Assembly: GCA_963576565.1 (NCBI GenBank)
Contig: OY755045.1
Coordinates: 41,868,409 to 41,932,408, forward strand
From: Aspidapion aeneum
Lineage: Eukaryota > Arthropoda > Insecta > Coleoptera > Brentidae
Direction of reading: 5' to 3'
DNA: 64,000 bases
Both the position numbers and the translations under genes were made by a program. The notes under the pieces were generated by a model. The model had not been told where the DNA came from and ran no database searches. It was given only the letters and a program-made list of their open reading frames with translations. Below are positions 32,772-43,865 of this stretch, piece by piece (the first letter of the stretch is position 1; each line of letters starts with the position of its first letter).

Positions 32772-33588
32772 TAAGCATTAAAATTTCCGATCCTATTGAA
32801 GATTTTGAGGAATTAGACTGGCAAGACGATGTTATTGAGTGTGATGCTGATGACAGAGATGATGATATCCCTCTTGCTCGACCAGTGAGCAGTGTAGTGT
32901 GTCAAGAATGAGATTTTTGTTGTACAAATTTGACCATATTTCTGTTTGCAGAATAACTCCTGCTTGTGTTCATGTATAAGCCTTCTGCGTTTTCCGGTGT
33001 TTTGTTATGATTTTATAAATAAATATTTCCTTGTTTCTTATTTTTTTAATATTTCATATATTTCCAATATTTCTATATATTTTCAATGTTTTAGGAAATA
33101 TTTCCGGAAATATTTCTGAAAATATATTTCTGGAAATTTTACCACACTATATGTGTATAATAAAACGCTGAGATATTTTGAATGATAGATAAATTAGGTA
33201 TTTAATTAATAAATAAAGATCCGAAACATAAAAGAGAATCCAAAGTTATAAAAATGTGCGCAAATATAGATTTAGTTGCAAAAATGGGAATTTGTTTTGT
33301 GAAAAGCTCGGTCGTAATTTGTTTGACATAAAACAGTCAAAACAATAACGAACAGAAAGCGTCAAAGCCGGGTATATCAATATGTTCCTAAGAACCAGAT
33401 AGGAGTATAGAGTTTAGAAGAAGACATAAATAAAAGTAAGTAAAATAGTAAGCTAATGACTAATTAGTGCAGTGCCTCGTGTTGGGAATCAATATCAACA
33501 AAAAAATTAAAGGAAGTCCGTGCCCCTGTATGTAATTATCTACTCCCTTCCCGCCCACTACGGTTTTGATGACGCGGTGCCACTTTAA

Positions 33589-34044
33589 TACAATATCAAC
33601 TATAGATATTTTTTTGCAATTATTTATTTCTTGATCGTTTTTTCTTTGGGGATTTTGATTTAAGATTTACTTTTAAGATTTATAAGCACAAATCTGCTCT
33701 TTCCAAGAGCAGAAATGCACTCAATTCTATGAATCTCAAAAAACCCTGAGTTCCTATTTCCGGTCGGAAAATGCTAAGTCGCACTGACGGATTTTTAAAA
33801 TGAAAGATGATTATTTTGTTCAAAATTTCAATTTATTATCATTCTAGCAAGTTATTATCACTTCTTCAGTGCCTAAATTTCGTGATATTGTAAAATTCCT
33901 ACCATCTGTATAATATGATAAACCTTTAAGTCTTTTTATCTGGTGTGATAAAACTTCAAGCCCTTTTATCTGGTAATTTTGCGCCAATTCCCGCTACTAG
34001 ACTCATAGCTTCTTCCTTTTCTTCTTCTTCTTCTTCAAGTGGCA
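33589..34044. other. Unassigned AT-rich sequence
   Basis: No gene or repeat boundary is supported. A CTT-rich run occurs at 34012-34037. Confidence 0.35.
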
Positions 34045-34920
34045 TTACAACTTTTGGTGAGTTTTAGCCTGATTAACCACAGCCCTCCATTTTCCCCACT
34101 CTTGCAAGATTCTTTTCCACATTCTTATTCCCATATTCTTAATGTCACGTTTGATATCGTCTATCCACTTTTTCGTGGTCTCCCTCTTAGTCTCCTTCCT
34201 GCAGGCGGCAGGGTAGTCAAGTGGTATGGTCATCGGCTTCACATGCAGAGTACCCTCTGCAGGTTTGCGTCTCAAACAACAATTCAAAAATAAAAAAAAA
34301 GTCACGTTGCCCTGCCGCGCACTTCCTTTTCAGCGTTCAACAGTCGACATCGAAATGGTGTGCGATACACATGCACACCAAACCATAAGTTGACCTTGTA
34401 CATCGAGAATAAAAGCAGGTGTAGTCCAGGAGCTCAACCGAAGAGCCAGGATTAATAACCCAGGAGCCTGCTATACAGTTGGAAGTAGGACGGCGCCAGC
34501 AAAATTCTCTTAAAGTCAACTCACGACGCACGCGACTGTTGCGCTGAAAAGGAAAGAAGTCTATTGTTTCCAACCAAGTTCTACTGGGACGATAGCGATT
34601 TTAGATAGATGCAAGTCTAACATGTAGCAGTACCACCTTACGGAAGGGGTATAAAGATCTCTGCCCTCGACAAAGAAGAGTCAGGCAAAATTAAGTCCTC
34701 TTAAAGAAGACTTGCATCCTAAGAGGCACGTGCTCAGTTTGGTGTACGAACAAATCAGGGTTTGCGAAGAGCGGGCGCCAGCGCCGTGTGGCTAGTCGCT
34801 AGAACAAAAATAGTCTCCACACCACTACTACTACTACTTTTTCCTGCAGGTCTCCTGTTTATAATATTTCTTGGTGTTCTTGTCTCATCCATTCTCAGGT
34901 TACTAGGTATAACAGCATAC
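34045..34920 (-). mobile_element. LINE C-terminal fragment, split by a SINE
   Basis: On the minus strand, 34920-34851 encodes NLRMDETRTPRNIINRRP and 34195-34045 encodes a KKWIDDIKRDIKNMG, WGKWRAVVNQAKTHQ stretch. This is the characteristic C-terminal tail of RTE/I-type LINE proteins. The two pieces are contiguous once the SINE at 34206-34840 and one copy of its target duplication are discounted. Confidence 0.75.
34206..34840 (+). mobile_element. tRNA-headed SINE, exact 10-bp duplication
   Basis: The perfect target duplication TTCCTGCAGG flanks it at 34196-34205 and 34841-34850. The head is tRNA-like: box A TAGTCAAGTGG at 34214-34224, a CGGCTTCACATGCAGAG stretch that resembles the anticodon arm of tRNA-Val(CAC), and a degenerate box B near 34262-34272. 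The body of about 550 bp is unrecognised. The 3' tail is a (CTA)n run ending CTTT. SINEs are transcribed by Pol III and mobilised by LINE proteins. Confidence 0.85.
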
Positions 34921-35025
34921 TATGTTTTTCTTTCCTGTAACTCCCGAGAATGTTTCAGCTGTGATTAAGTCTCTTCCCAATAAAAAATTAACCGGTTTTG
35001 ATGAGGTGCCAATACATTTATTAAA

Positions 35026-35756
35026 TACTCTGCCAATATATGGGCCCCTAAGCTCACACTAGGTACTATAGTTATAGTGTACGTGTGAGCTAATATAACT
35101 AAAAACTGTAATATATGTTATTCAACTCCAGACTAAATTACCTCTCGTTTGATACCACACAAGTCATGTTTTGACTTAAACTCAAATTTTTGAAACTTCC
35201 CCCCCCCCTTAAAAAAAACAAAAATTAAAATGTATTTTGTTCAACTCCAGACTCAATTACCTTTCGTTTGATATCACACACGCCATATTTTCACGTAAAC
35301 TCTAATTTTTGAAATCTACCCCCACCCTTTTTTAAACTAACATTTATTTTGTTTAACTCCACACTTAATTACCTTTCGTTTAATATCACACACGCCATAT
35401 TTTCACATAAACTCTAATTTTTGAAATCTACCCCCACCCTTTTACTTGGCTTGTGTTGGGTGGATTTTGTTCATTTTTAAATGGGACCATCTCGACCCAA
35501 GACCCAGGCTAGGTACCAAATTTCATTGAAATCGGGCAAGCGGTTTTTGAGTTATGCGCGTTGGTCGTTACAGACATACAGACAGACAGACAGACATACA
35601 GACAGACAGCCAGACAGAGACAGACGGCGCGACAAAAAAGTTTCAAAATCATCTGAAACGCAAAGATATATAAAAAATTTTGAAATCGGAGCAACTTTTT
35701 TTTTCTCGAAAAAATTAGGTCACCATAGCTCACACTACTATAGTATATGTGTGAGC
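35026..35756. mobile_element. Hairpin-ended MITE inserted in a reverse transcriptase
   Basis: The left end starts TACTCTGCCAATATATGGG and soon forms a hairpin AGCTCACAC...GTGTGAGCT (35050-35090). The right end forms a similar hairpin ending at 35756. TAAA occurs on both sides (35022-35025 and 35757-35760), and the interrupted frame reads through in phase if one copy is discounted. The interior has about three tandem units of ~110 bp (ACTCCAGACTCAATTACC, CGTTTGATATCACACACGCC), then ATTTCATTGAAATCGGGCAA and a (CAGA)n run. Related copies are at 12030-12392, 50559-51309 and inverted at 52272-53023. Confidence 0.85.
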
Positions 35757-35796
35757 TAAAAACTTTAGCGATCACATACTGAAATCTCTGGCAGAG

Positions 35797-36279
35797 TTGA
35801 TGAATATTTCAGTAAATCAAGGAAAATTTCCAGAAAAGCTTAAACTGGCAAACATCACCCCAATTTTTAAAAAAGGCAACAAACAATCCTTGGAAAATTA
35901 CCGTCCAATTTCAAGTACAAGCTGCATTAGCAAAATTTTCGAAAAACTGATGTATGTTCAACTCAATTCTTTCTTGCGGCGACATAAAATTTTAACCAAA
36001 TTTCAACATGGTTTTAGACAGGGTCTCTCAACTGAAACCGCAACAGTAGAGTTTATTCAAAATATATATAGTTATATGGATGTTGGCGAGCATGTCATGG
36101 CTGTTCTCTTTGATTTGACTCGGGCATTCACTATCTGTCCGGAGTTTGTTTCAAGAAAACTGGACCAACTGGGAATAAGAGGTAATATCAATCAATGGCT
36201 AACTTCACTGATCAAGGGAAAAAAGTTCAAAGTAAAAAAATCAGTAACAAATTTTCCAATACATATGATTCTGACATAG
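35797..36279 (+). pseudogene. Reverse transcriptase, fingers and palm part
   Basis: The frame contains TPIFKKGNKQSLENYRPISS (fingers), FQHGFRQGLSTETA, and motif A LFDLTRAF with the catalytic Asp at residue 106. The usual following Asp of AFD is Thr. It ends at the frameshift caused by the quasipalindrome, which falls in motif B (SDIGTPQG). Confidence 0.85.
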
Positions 36280-36320
36280 GCACGCCCCAGGGATACTTCC
36301 CTGGGGCGTGCCTATGTCAG
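36271..36320. repeat. Perfect 50-bp quasipalindrome
   Basis: The stems 36271-36293 and 36298-36320 are perfect inverted copies of 23 bp, with a TACT loop. It lies exactly in the SD.G.PQG motif of the reverse transcriptase and causes a frameshift. Confidence 0.95.
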
Positions 36321-36631
36321 TCATTCTAGGGCCCCTAATCTTTTTAATATTTGTTAATGACCTTCCTAAACATATCCAGATTGGAATTATCTTAATGTAC
36401 GCTGATGATACCACAATTATTATCTATGGCAAAAATAAAAATGATATCACGGAAAAATTAAATCTTATTTTATCCAAATTTTCAGACTGGTGTTCTTCCA
36501 ACAATCTTATTATAAACTTTAACAAAACGGTTTATTTGGAATTTAAAACCAATAACAGCAAACCATTGGAAATTGTAACACATTTTGGCGACGTCCCTAG
36601 CTTTTGGGTGTTACATTTGATACACATCTGA
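36308..36631 (+). pseudogene. Reverse transcriptase, motif C part
   Basis: The frame contains SVILGPLIFLIFVNDL and the catalytic box MYADD (residues 30-34), then the thumb start KFSDWCSSNNLIINFNKT. It ends at a frameshift into 36604-37206. Confidence 0.85.
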
Positions 36632-37206
36632 ACTTTAGTGAACATATTAATCAATTGTGCTCTAAAATTAACAAAAACACCTATGCCATAACATGTTTGA
36701 AGAACTCTCTAGGCAGGTCGACATTGCTTACTGCATATTTCGCCAACATACATTCCATTATCAGCTACGGTATAATATTGTGGGGTCAATCTTCAGATTT
36801 GGAAAGAGTGTTGGTCTCGCAGAAAAGGGTCCTGCGAATAATTTTTAACCTAAAACCATCGGATTCCTGCCGACAAATTTTTAAAGAAAACAGTATTCTC
36901 ACTGTTACTTCATTATATGTTTACAAATTATTAATACATATACATAAAACTAAACATATATATTCTCAAAATGACTTTTTTCATTGTTACTCTACCCGGT
37001 ATGGTAACAATTTCTGTTTACCATTACATAAACATGAGTTTTTTAAAAAGAGCCCAGTATATGCTGGAATTTCTTTATATAATATGTTACCAAATGATTT
37101 CAAACCTTTATCTTTGAATAAGTTTAAAAAAGTACTTAAGAAACTTCTTTGTACTGAAACATTTTACAAACTAAAAGAACTAAAATTGTTTTTGTCAAAA
37201 AAATAA
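36604..37206 (+). pseudogene. Reverse transcriptase, thumb and C-terminal part
   Basis: The frame contains MGVTFDTHLNFSEHI, YGIILWG and the C-terminal SPVYAGISLYNMLP block typical of jockey-group LINEs. A related tail is at 2009-2314 (minus). Confidence 0.85.
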
Positions 37207-37302
37207 ATTAACAAAATCACATTTGGCGTAACAAAGCACTATTGTGTGCTATTAAAAGTATGTGTGTGAGCGTTTCTGTGTTTTTTTTTGTAATTTGTGT
37301 GT

Positions 37303-37655
37303 ATATCTACCATTTAAATAAAATCTATATGTTTGTGGCGGATTCATTTTACAAACACAACTTTTTCTGGGTATTACGCCACTAGTAAGGAAAAATTACT
37401 TTAAAAAATTATAAAAAACCACTGCGTTTCTCCTAGAAAAATAAAAATCACTAATTTGTCAGTGGCTTTCTATAAAAATAAATAGTTGCCTAGTAAAACC
37501 TAAACCACTTATCTTTTAATTGAATTTGAATACGCTACGTTTCGATTGCCAATCTACAATCGTTTTCAAGCTTTTTATTTATATTTTGTCTCAAAATCTT
37601 AAATGTTTCTTGGCGTAATACCCAGAAAAAGTTGTGTTTGTAATATCTACCATTT
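37303..37655. mobile_element. MITE in the LINE 3' UTR, flanked by 13-bp direct repeats
   Basis: The direct repeat ATATCTACCATTT occurs at 37303-37315 and 37643-37655. The inverted sequence ACAAACACAACTTTTTCTGG lies about 37 bp inside the left flank (37353-) and directly inside the right flank (to 37642). It continues as GTATTACGCC on both sides. The asymmetry on the left is unexplained. Confidence 0.65.
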
Positions 37656-37818
37656 GTTATACATATATACATATGACATGTTCTAGTGTAAGAACGCAAT
37701 GTAATTTCATTTTACTATAGTACTCTTGTATGTACCTATTTAAATACAATTATTGACTTGTTACATTCTATTGTTAATAGGCGTAAGTAACGAATAAAAA
37801 TTTTGATTTTGATGACAA

Positions 37819-39439
37819 GGTACCCCATTTTGCCCTCATGAAAAAACGCTGTTTTGCCCCAAACCCCCAGTTAAATTCAAACAAAAATCATACACAGTAA
37901 AAAACTAATTTTACGGGCAACGCGTTTAATTATGAATAATACATAAACCCACTAATTGCTCAATATAAACAAAATTTTAAAAGTCTCTAAAAATGTACTT
38001 ACCGTCACAAAATGTGCAAGCTATTTTTACAATAAACAGCGCACAACATCACATGTTGCGCAAAAACCAACTTAAGCTCAGCCGACCGGCACCAATCAAT
38101 CATAATGCAGAGAGTTGAACCAGTAATGGAGATAAAATATCTGATATTAAGAGGTTTTATTCTTGCGCTGTTTAGCTAAAATTGCGGCATCCCGTTACGC
38201 CGTGTCCCATTTTGCCCCCCTTTCCCGTACTTAACTAGACTAGGTATTTACAGAAATTTTATCGTAATTTTAATTAGTTTTTAAGAATGTTTTTTATGGA
38301 TTCTTACAACAAAAAACAAAAAATTTAGTTTCTTGAGTTTCTAAGGATTTTTTAACATGTCATTGTCACTTGAATGAATCATACTTGGAACTTTTTTCGC
38401 AATCAGAAATGCACCCTACACAGGAGAAAAATAAAAGAACTAAAAGTATAGGTCCCGTATGATATTTTTATATCTTTTATATATTATGTACGCTTTTGAG
38501 ATTCTCAATCGACGAAAATATATTTCTAACATAAATAAAATATAAGGTTTCAGTTCAAAAATATACCGCCTGTCCCAAAATAATTCTTAAAAGCTTCTCC
38601 TATTAAAGTGCGAGAAAGGAATCCAAAATATAGATGAATCCAACAAAGAAAGCCTGACTTTTCTTTTTTTTTCGTGATTCCGCCTTTTAAAGTAGCCTCT
38701 ATTATCCCTACCAAAAGTCGGCAAAATCGGGGATGGCTTGCATCGTCGCGCGTCGCCTTGGCTTGCTTTACCGTTAGGGGCTTACTGTATCCAATCTATT
38801 AAAGGCGGGGTACAACTTTGGCTTTTAAAAATCACTTACGTACTCTACTACTATAGTTTTTTTAACCTTTATATCATAAAAATAGGGATACGAAAAAGAT
38901 AAAAAATGTATGTGTTAAATAACTTTTGTGCTTTTTTTTATTAGTATTTTTGGATAAAATTTTCAATTTTCGTTTGGTTTTTATAAAAAATTGTTCTTGT
39001 TTAGTGTAATTTTTTCTGAGAATAAGACAAAAAATTCTAACCTCTCTAATATGTACCTCTTAAAATAAAAACTGTCACTTTTATCCCTTAGTACTAAGTG
39101 TATGATTATGATATACAATTGTTGTATTGTATTATTGTATTAATTAGAAGTTGGAAGTATAAAAAAAAAGTTTAAAAAATATACACCGTAAGGATTATCC
39201 AAGCTCTTAAAGCTCATTGCAAAGTTCTATAGCTCCAAGCCAGCTCTATTACTATATCCCTCTATATCCCTTTTCCTTACAGGATTAGAGGTCTCAGCAG
39301 GAATAGAGTTTGGGTAGAGCCTTATTAGAGACATAAAGATAATTGGCTCACGCTAAAGTTTATTGTAGGTTCGATAATATATAGTCCACAGTACATCGGT
39401 TTATTTTTTTAAGTAATTGGTAACAAGCTGAATTTTCAC
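37819..39439. other. Unassigned AT-rich sequence
   Basis: No gene is supported. The words CCCATTTTGCCC recur near 37825 and 38206, suggesting a degenerate repeat. Otherwise nothing is seen. Confidence 0.35.
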
Positions 39440-40880
39440 ATATAGCTTTATTTTGCCGCGAAGATTAACTTTTTCCTCTCCGGAAATTCTTGAAAGTGAT
39501 TCCTAACAGAGTGCGATGCTGGTCAACTGTACTAAAGCCTCCTTGTTGTTTTGATTGAGATCCGTCAAAATTTGTTTGTTGTTTGTTGTTTTTTAGGTAT
39601 GTTCTATCGCCTTTCTTATGTAAAATAATGGTTATGAATTCTTTCCGGTGTTTTGGCATTATTTTTTCTTTTCGCATTTTATTCAGAAAAATATGGAGGG
39701 TATTAACTACAGCTTTCACATTTTAGGTTGTAGCTCTGAGTTTATGTTCTTTATTTTCGTTTGAAGTTTCTTCGTGGTTTCTCGCGATGGTTCCCTTTTT
39801 CTTAGTTATAATTCTATTTAGAATAGTTGTGTGATGTCAATAATATTCTCTTTAACGTTAGTTTCTATGCCGTTCATGTCCTTTATTTTAATTATTTCAT
39901 ATCTACCTAGAGTCATTTCATATTTCCGTTATTTTTTATAACTCTCTCAACTTTTATTTCTTTGCTCTTTAGTTTTATTTATTTCTGTGTATTATATCGA
40001 TGTTCTTTTTCCTTCTTTCTTCAGGTTCCGCCTTTTTCTCATCAGTTTTTTATTTCTTCTACAATTTTCTCTCTTTTTATCTTTGTGTGCGATATCTTTT
40101 CCTACTTTGGTCGTAGCTCCTGTCAGCGTATCATTAATTACATCTATAATTTTATTTTCGTATCTTAAGTTTTGGGTTGGTGTTCCTTTAGCCTTTCTTT
40201 GTATATAGCTTTATTTTGTGTAAGTTTATTCATGTCAAGTTGTCCATTGTTGTGAGTAATTTTCCTTTTCATTTCGAAATTGCTGTTAAGGCAGATTTTT
40301 GTTTTGACCATCTTGTGATCACTGCCTATTGTAAAACTCGAACGAATTCATTGCATAAAGATGTCTTTCATCTAGATAATTCATTAAGATTCATTAAGGT
40401 TGTGCCCCTGTCATTCCATTCGCCATATTGAAAATCCCCTATTTTAGTTTCTTCTATGTTCATTTTCTTATCTAATTTGGCGTTGAAATCACCCATTACT
40501 ATAGTTTAAAACGGGTTTTGTGTTCTTCCATGACTTTTGAGATGTCTTCATAGAATGCTTCGATGTGTCCATTATCGTAGGTAAAAGTGGGGTGGGGGCG
40601 TATACTTGAATAACTTTAATTAATGTTCTTTTCATTTTAAGTGTAAGATAGGCAATAATATGGACGTTTTTACTTATGGCTTTATTTATTATAAATGCTT
40701 GTCCGCAGTTGCTGGTATCTTCATTACATTTATGGTATAGGAGATTACAGAAGCTAGTTTTATTCGGTTTTCTGATTTTCGACGGGTTTCTGACAAGCTT
40801 ACAATGTCCCGTCTAATTCTTCTCAGCTCTTCCTACAGTTTATTTATTTTTGCGTAGGTTGGCTTTTTTTTTTCCGGTTA
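39440..40880 (-). mobile_element. RTE-type LINE fragment, endonuclease to start of RT
   Basis: On the minus strand the order is an endonuclease remnant with SLSETRRK (about 40790) and IVMGDFNAKLDKK (about 40495), both APE-endonuclease blocks of the RTE clade. A reverse transcriptase start follows: FLNKMRKEKIMPKHRKE, ILHKKGDRT, and a GFSTVDQHRTL block at 39465-39719. Frameshifts and stops interrupt it throughout, and the catalytic palm is missing. Confidence 0.75.
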
Positions 40881-42095
40881 AGCGCACTCGAGGATAGGAG
40901 ATCCCTATTACGCTCGATAAGCGGCCAGTGCGCGGACATGTTGGTGTGTGTTGGTTTTGAAACGGTTCAGGTTGTAACCTGCAGGGAAAACTGTCGCAGG
41001 GAGTTTATTCTACAGCGATGCTGTTCTCCAGAGATATGAATTCTGATATAATGAGGTTCTTGGTGCCTCTATTTTGACAGTAAAGTGATGGTTACCGTCT
41101 GTTATTATGTTCCTATTGTTAGTTTTTCATAAGCGAATTTTTGTCTCCCCTAGATTCTGTGAGGCAGACCATAGAGGTATGGGATTCGGACAGTTTTCTT
41201 CCCACTTGGGGACCATTTCCTTTCGTTTTCAAATGCGGCATGATTTTTTCATTGCGGGCAGTGGCATTCAAACACCACGCTTGCCAGACGTGTTGGTGAG
41301 TTTCTATTCAGCCGCCTATTCTGGCACAGACGCGGTTTGCAGCCGCTCATTCTGCGTCAGACGCTGCTTTGTTTTTTCTTTTATATTTTTTCCATAAAGA
41401 AGGGTTGCCACCTACGCTATGTTCACCGTATGGAGGTCCTTCCTCTCCGCCTTTCATACCGGTGTGGTCTTCTCCCGTATCTCTGGAAAAGGGACCCTTG
41501 ACACATACCAACCCTCATGGTCAGAGAGTACCTGGAAACTACGGAAGGCAGGGGTCGATTCATTTCCCCTGATAGACATCTTATGAGGTCTACCCGTATC
41601 TAGAATAAAAAATACCACAAAAAAAAAACAAAAATTTAACTTTTAAAAATGTTTCCCTTTTTGGTATCTACGCTTATGGCACGTGCACCAATGTTTTCAG
41701 AGGGAACTCATGTATATTGTTGGAAAGGAAATTTTATCTGCTCAAAAAATTATCTGTAACCGATTTTTAAAAACGTCACAGTTTTCGAGGTATTAGCAAA
41801 AAACTGACAAAAAGCACGTTTAAGGGAGACCACCCCTGCCAGTGGGGTGGTCTCATATTTATCTATACCAAGTGTGTTGCTTCTCTCTTCAACGCAGAAT
41901 CTGAACCTGTAAGGGCTTGAACTATATCCTGAGAAAATGTCCGTCCGTATTTTACAAAGCACCTCATTAATTTTCCCAGTTATTATTTAAAAAAAGCTCT
42001 AATTATGCCCGCCCAAGGCATCGTTAGCGGCGAAATGTCACGGATTTCCTAAAAAGAAAATAGATTGCCAGCCTACACCAGAATTGTATCTGAAA
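40881..42095. other. GC-richer unassigned stretch
   Basis: 40881-41590 is richer in GC than its surroundings and may be the 5' region of the minus-strand RTE element beside it. On that strand there are short coding-like pieces (for example MKGGEEGPPYGEHSVGG), with many stops. No identification is possible. The remainder to 42095 shows only the hairpin at 41825-41853. Confidence 0.4.
41825..41853. repeat. Short GC-rich hairpin
   Basis: GAGACCACCCC and GGGGTGGTCTC form a perfect 11-bp stem with a 7-nt loop (TGCCAGT). There is no T-run, so it is not a Pol III terminator. Confidence 0.8.
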
Positions 42096-43865
42096 ATCAG
42101 TGATCGATTGTGGTCCGCCATCGCGGAATAACTTCTGTTGGCAACACTGGAGGAACCAAGCCAATCCGCATAAGAAGAGGTGTTAGACAGGGTGACACAA
42201 TATCCCCTAAACTATTTATCCAGGCCCTAGAAGATGTTTTTAAAAATTTAGATTGGGCAGAAATAGGCATCAAAATAAGGGGACAATTCTTAAACCACCT
42301 GATGATGATCATCGCCTTTATAAAAAATAAAAAAGAAGAACATAAAAATGCTGGAAGAACTGGATACAGCAACTAAAAATATTTGCTTGAGTATGAACTA
42401 GACTTAAAGAGGATTATATCTCCACCTTAGTGCAACAACTAGATAACTCGAAATTTATGCATTTTGAGTTATCCAGTTAAAGCTGACCTATTTTTCATTC
42501 CTTCTCTGTCTTCTTTTTAATGCAACATCTAGATATCTTGTACGAGCAACCAAACTTGTTTAAAGAGTGACAAAAAATAGATACAGTAAACTGGCGCTAG
42601 TGTGAACACGAAACTAATCTGCTTGTTCATCTATGGAGACTGTTCCGGAAGGTCTGTTCTAAAACCGATATATTATTGCTAAGATATAATAATTCCATAC
42701 CTTCCATCAACTTTTAAATGTAACTATTCTTATCATTTAGAGCAAATCTATAAGTTCCTGCTGAAAATAACAATTTAATGTATCGACTTAAACGATTAAA
42801 GTTTACATATCATTAGGTAAAATAGGATGTTATTTTAGTCCGAACTTATCTAGCAGACCAATGAGTGGCTACTGCTCGGTCTTAGGCTTACCTATGTTGT
42901 TTGTTTCTGACTATAATGTAACCACTTTAAGTGATTCCAAAACATACTTTACTGTAACTTTTTCAGGTGTCTTCATTTCGTTCTCAGATTCGCCTTCCAG
43001 ACTTACCTCTGGGATCAAGAATTAAAAACTTCTTGGTTTTTACCATTTTACAAAGCAAAACATGAAATGGTACTAGTATTTACCACACTTGATTAACACC
43101 TCTTTTTCCTTTTCATACTATTTAGACTCGTTACTCTTTATACTACTATTATAATACATTGATCCTCACTGTTCAGACTACTGGGAGGTTCACACAAGCA
43201 TGTGGTCACAACAGTGCGAGTCTACTGTAACTCCGAAGATACACATTTTATAAAAAGATATCTTGAGATTTTTTCAAAACTATCAATTTCAAGTTATTTA
43301 GTTGTTGCACTAAGGGGACGATATATACCTCGGACAAATTATTATTAAACTAAAAATATAAAACCAAACAGCTGAAATCAAGATTGGCCTGGGCAGCAAT
43401 CGGGAAATTAAGCTACATATTAGAAAATAAAAAATATTCTCAGTACCTCAAAACAAAATTGTATAACTAATGTATCCTTCCTGTACTTACCTATGGATCC
43501 CAGAGCTGAACACTTACAAAATCAAACATGGATAAAGTAACAAAAGCCCAAACATCAATGGACAGAAAAATGTTACATGTAAAACTATCAGATAGAAATA
43601 TAATATAATATATAAGAAATTAAACAAAAGTAAGAAATATCAGAGGAGAAGTAGCAAAATTAAAATGGAAATGTGCCGGTCATGATATCAGACAGAAAGA
43701 CGATCGATGGAACAAATGTATTGTAAACTGGAGACCTTGGGAAAATAAAACAAGTAGGGGAAGACCTCAAATGAGATAGACAGACGATTTAAAGAAACAA
43801 GCGTTAACTAGATGGATGTCTTGGCGGAGGCCTATGTCAAAAGATGGATCAAAGAAGGCGACAGT
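42096..43865 (+). mobile_element. RTE-type LINE fragment, RT palm to C-terminus
   Basis: 42110-42376 encodes IRRGVRQGDTISPKLF and an ALEDVF..LDW..IGIKIRGQ stretch, the motif B region of RTE reverse transcriptases. The FADD box just after LNHL has been lost. After the insertion at 42425-43315 the tail resumes with YLGQII, and later pieces equivalent to LKWK.AGH and GRPQM (43660-43780). Those later pieces closely match 16530-17060. Many stops. Confidence 0.8.
42425..43315. mobile_element. DNA element with CCTTAGTGCAACAACTA ends
   Basis: CCTTAGTGCAACAACTAGAT at the left is inverted at the right as CCTTAGTGCAACAACTAAAT, with similarity for about 30 bp. It interrupts the RTE protein frame. A related word (AATGCAACATCTAGATA) recurs inside near 42519. 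No transposase frame and no clear target duplication. Confidence 0.75.

Larger units (their letters stand above)
32231..33588. mobile_element. Putative DNA element with AGTGGCACCGC ends
   Basis: AAGTGGCACCGCACCGCGTCAT at the left is inverted at the right (AAGTGGCACCGCGTCATC on the other strand). Subterminal GGAAATATT words occur at both ends (32342-32383 and 33055-33135, opposite strands). It carries the nested MITEs 32414-32771 and 32516-32710. A short acidic frame (about 32790-32910, EDFEELDWQDDVIE) could be a transposase remnant, unproven. Confidence 0.5.
34925..37818 (+). mobile_element. Jockey-like LINE, 5'-truncated, multiply interrupted
   Basis: Reverse transcriptase sequence starts at about 34925, is cut by a hairpin-ended element (35026-35756), resumes, and is again broken by a 23-nt quasipalindromic insertion near 36294-36316. 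The 3' UTR is split by a MITE (about 37316-37642). The element ends in a GATTTT-type tail near 37800-37818. The endonuclease domain is absent. It abuts the minus-strand LINE fragment at 34920. Confidence 0.85.

Noticed and set aside
32790..32912. Acidic peptide EDFEELDWQDDVIE as a host exon
   Set aside because: No convincing splice sites were seen and it lies within nested MITEs, so it is only mentioned as a possible transposase remnant.
35026..35756. Helitron interpretation of the hairpin-ended element
   Set aside because: A 3' hairpin near CTAA is suggestive, but there is a hairpin at both ends, the 5' border does not fit TC, and TAAA repeats flank the insert. Helitrons make no target duplication.
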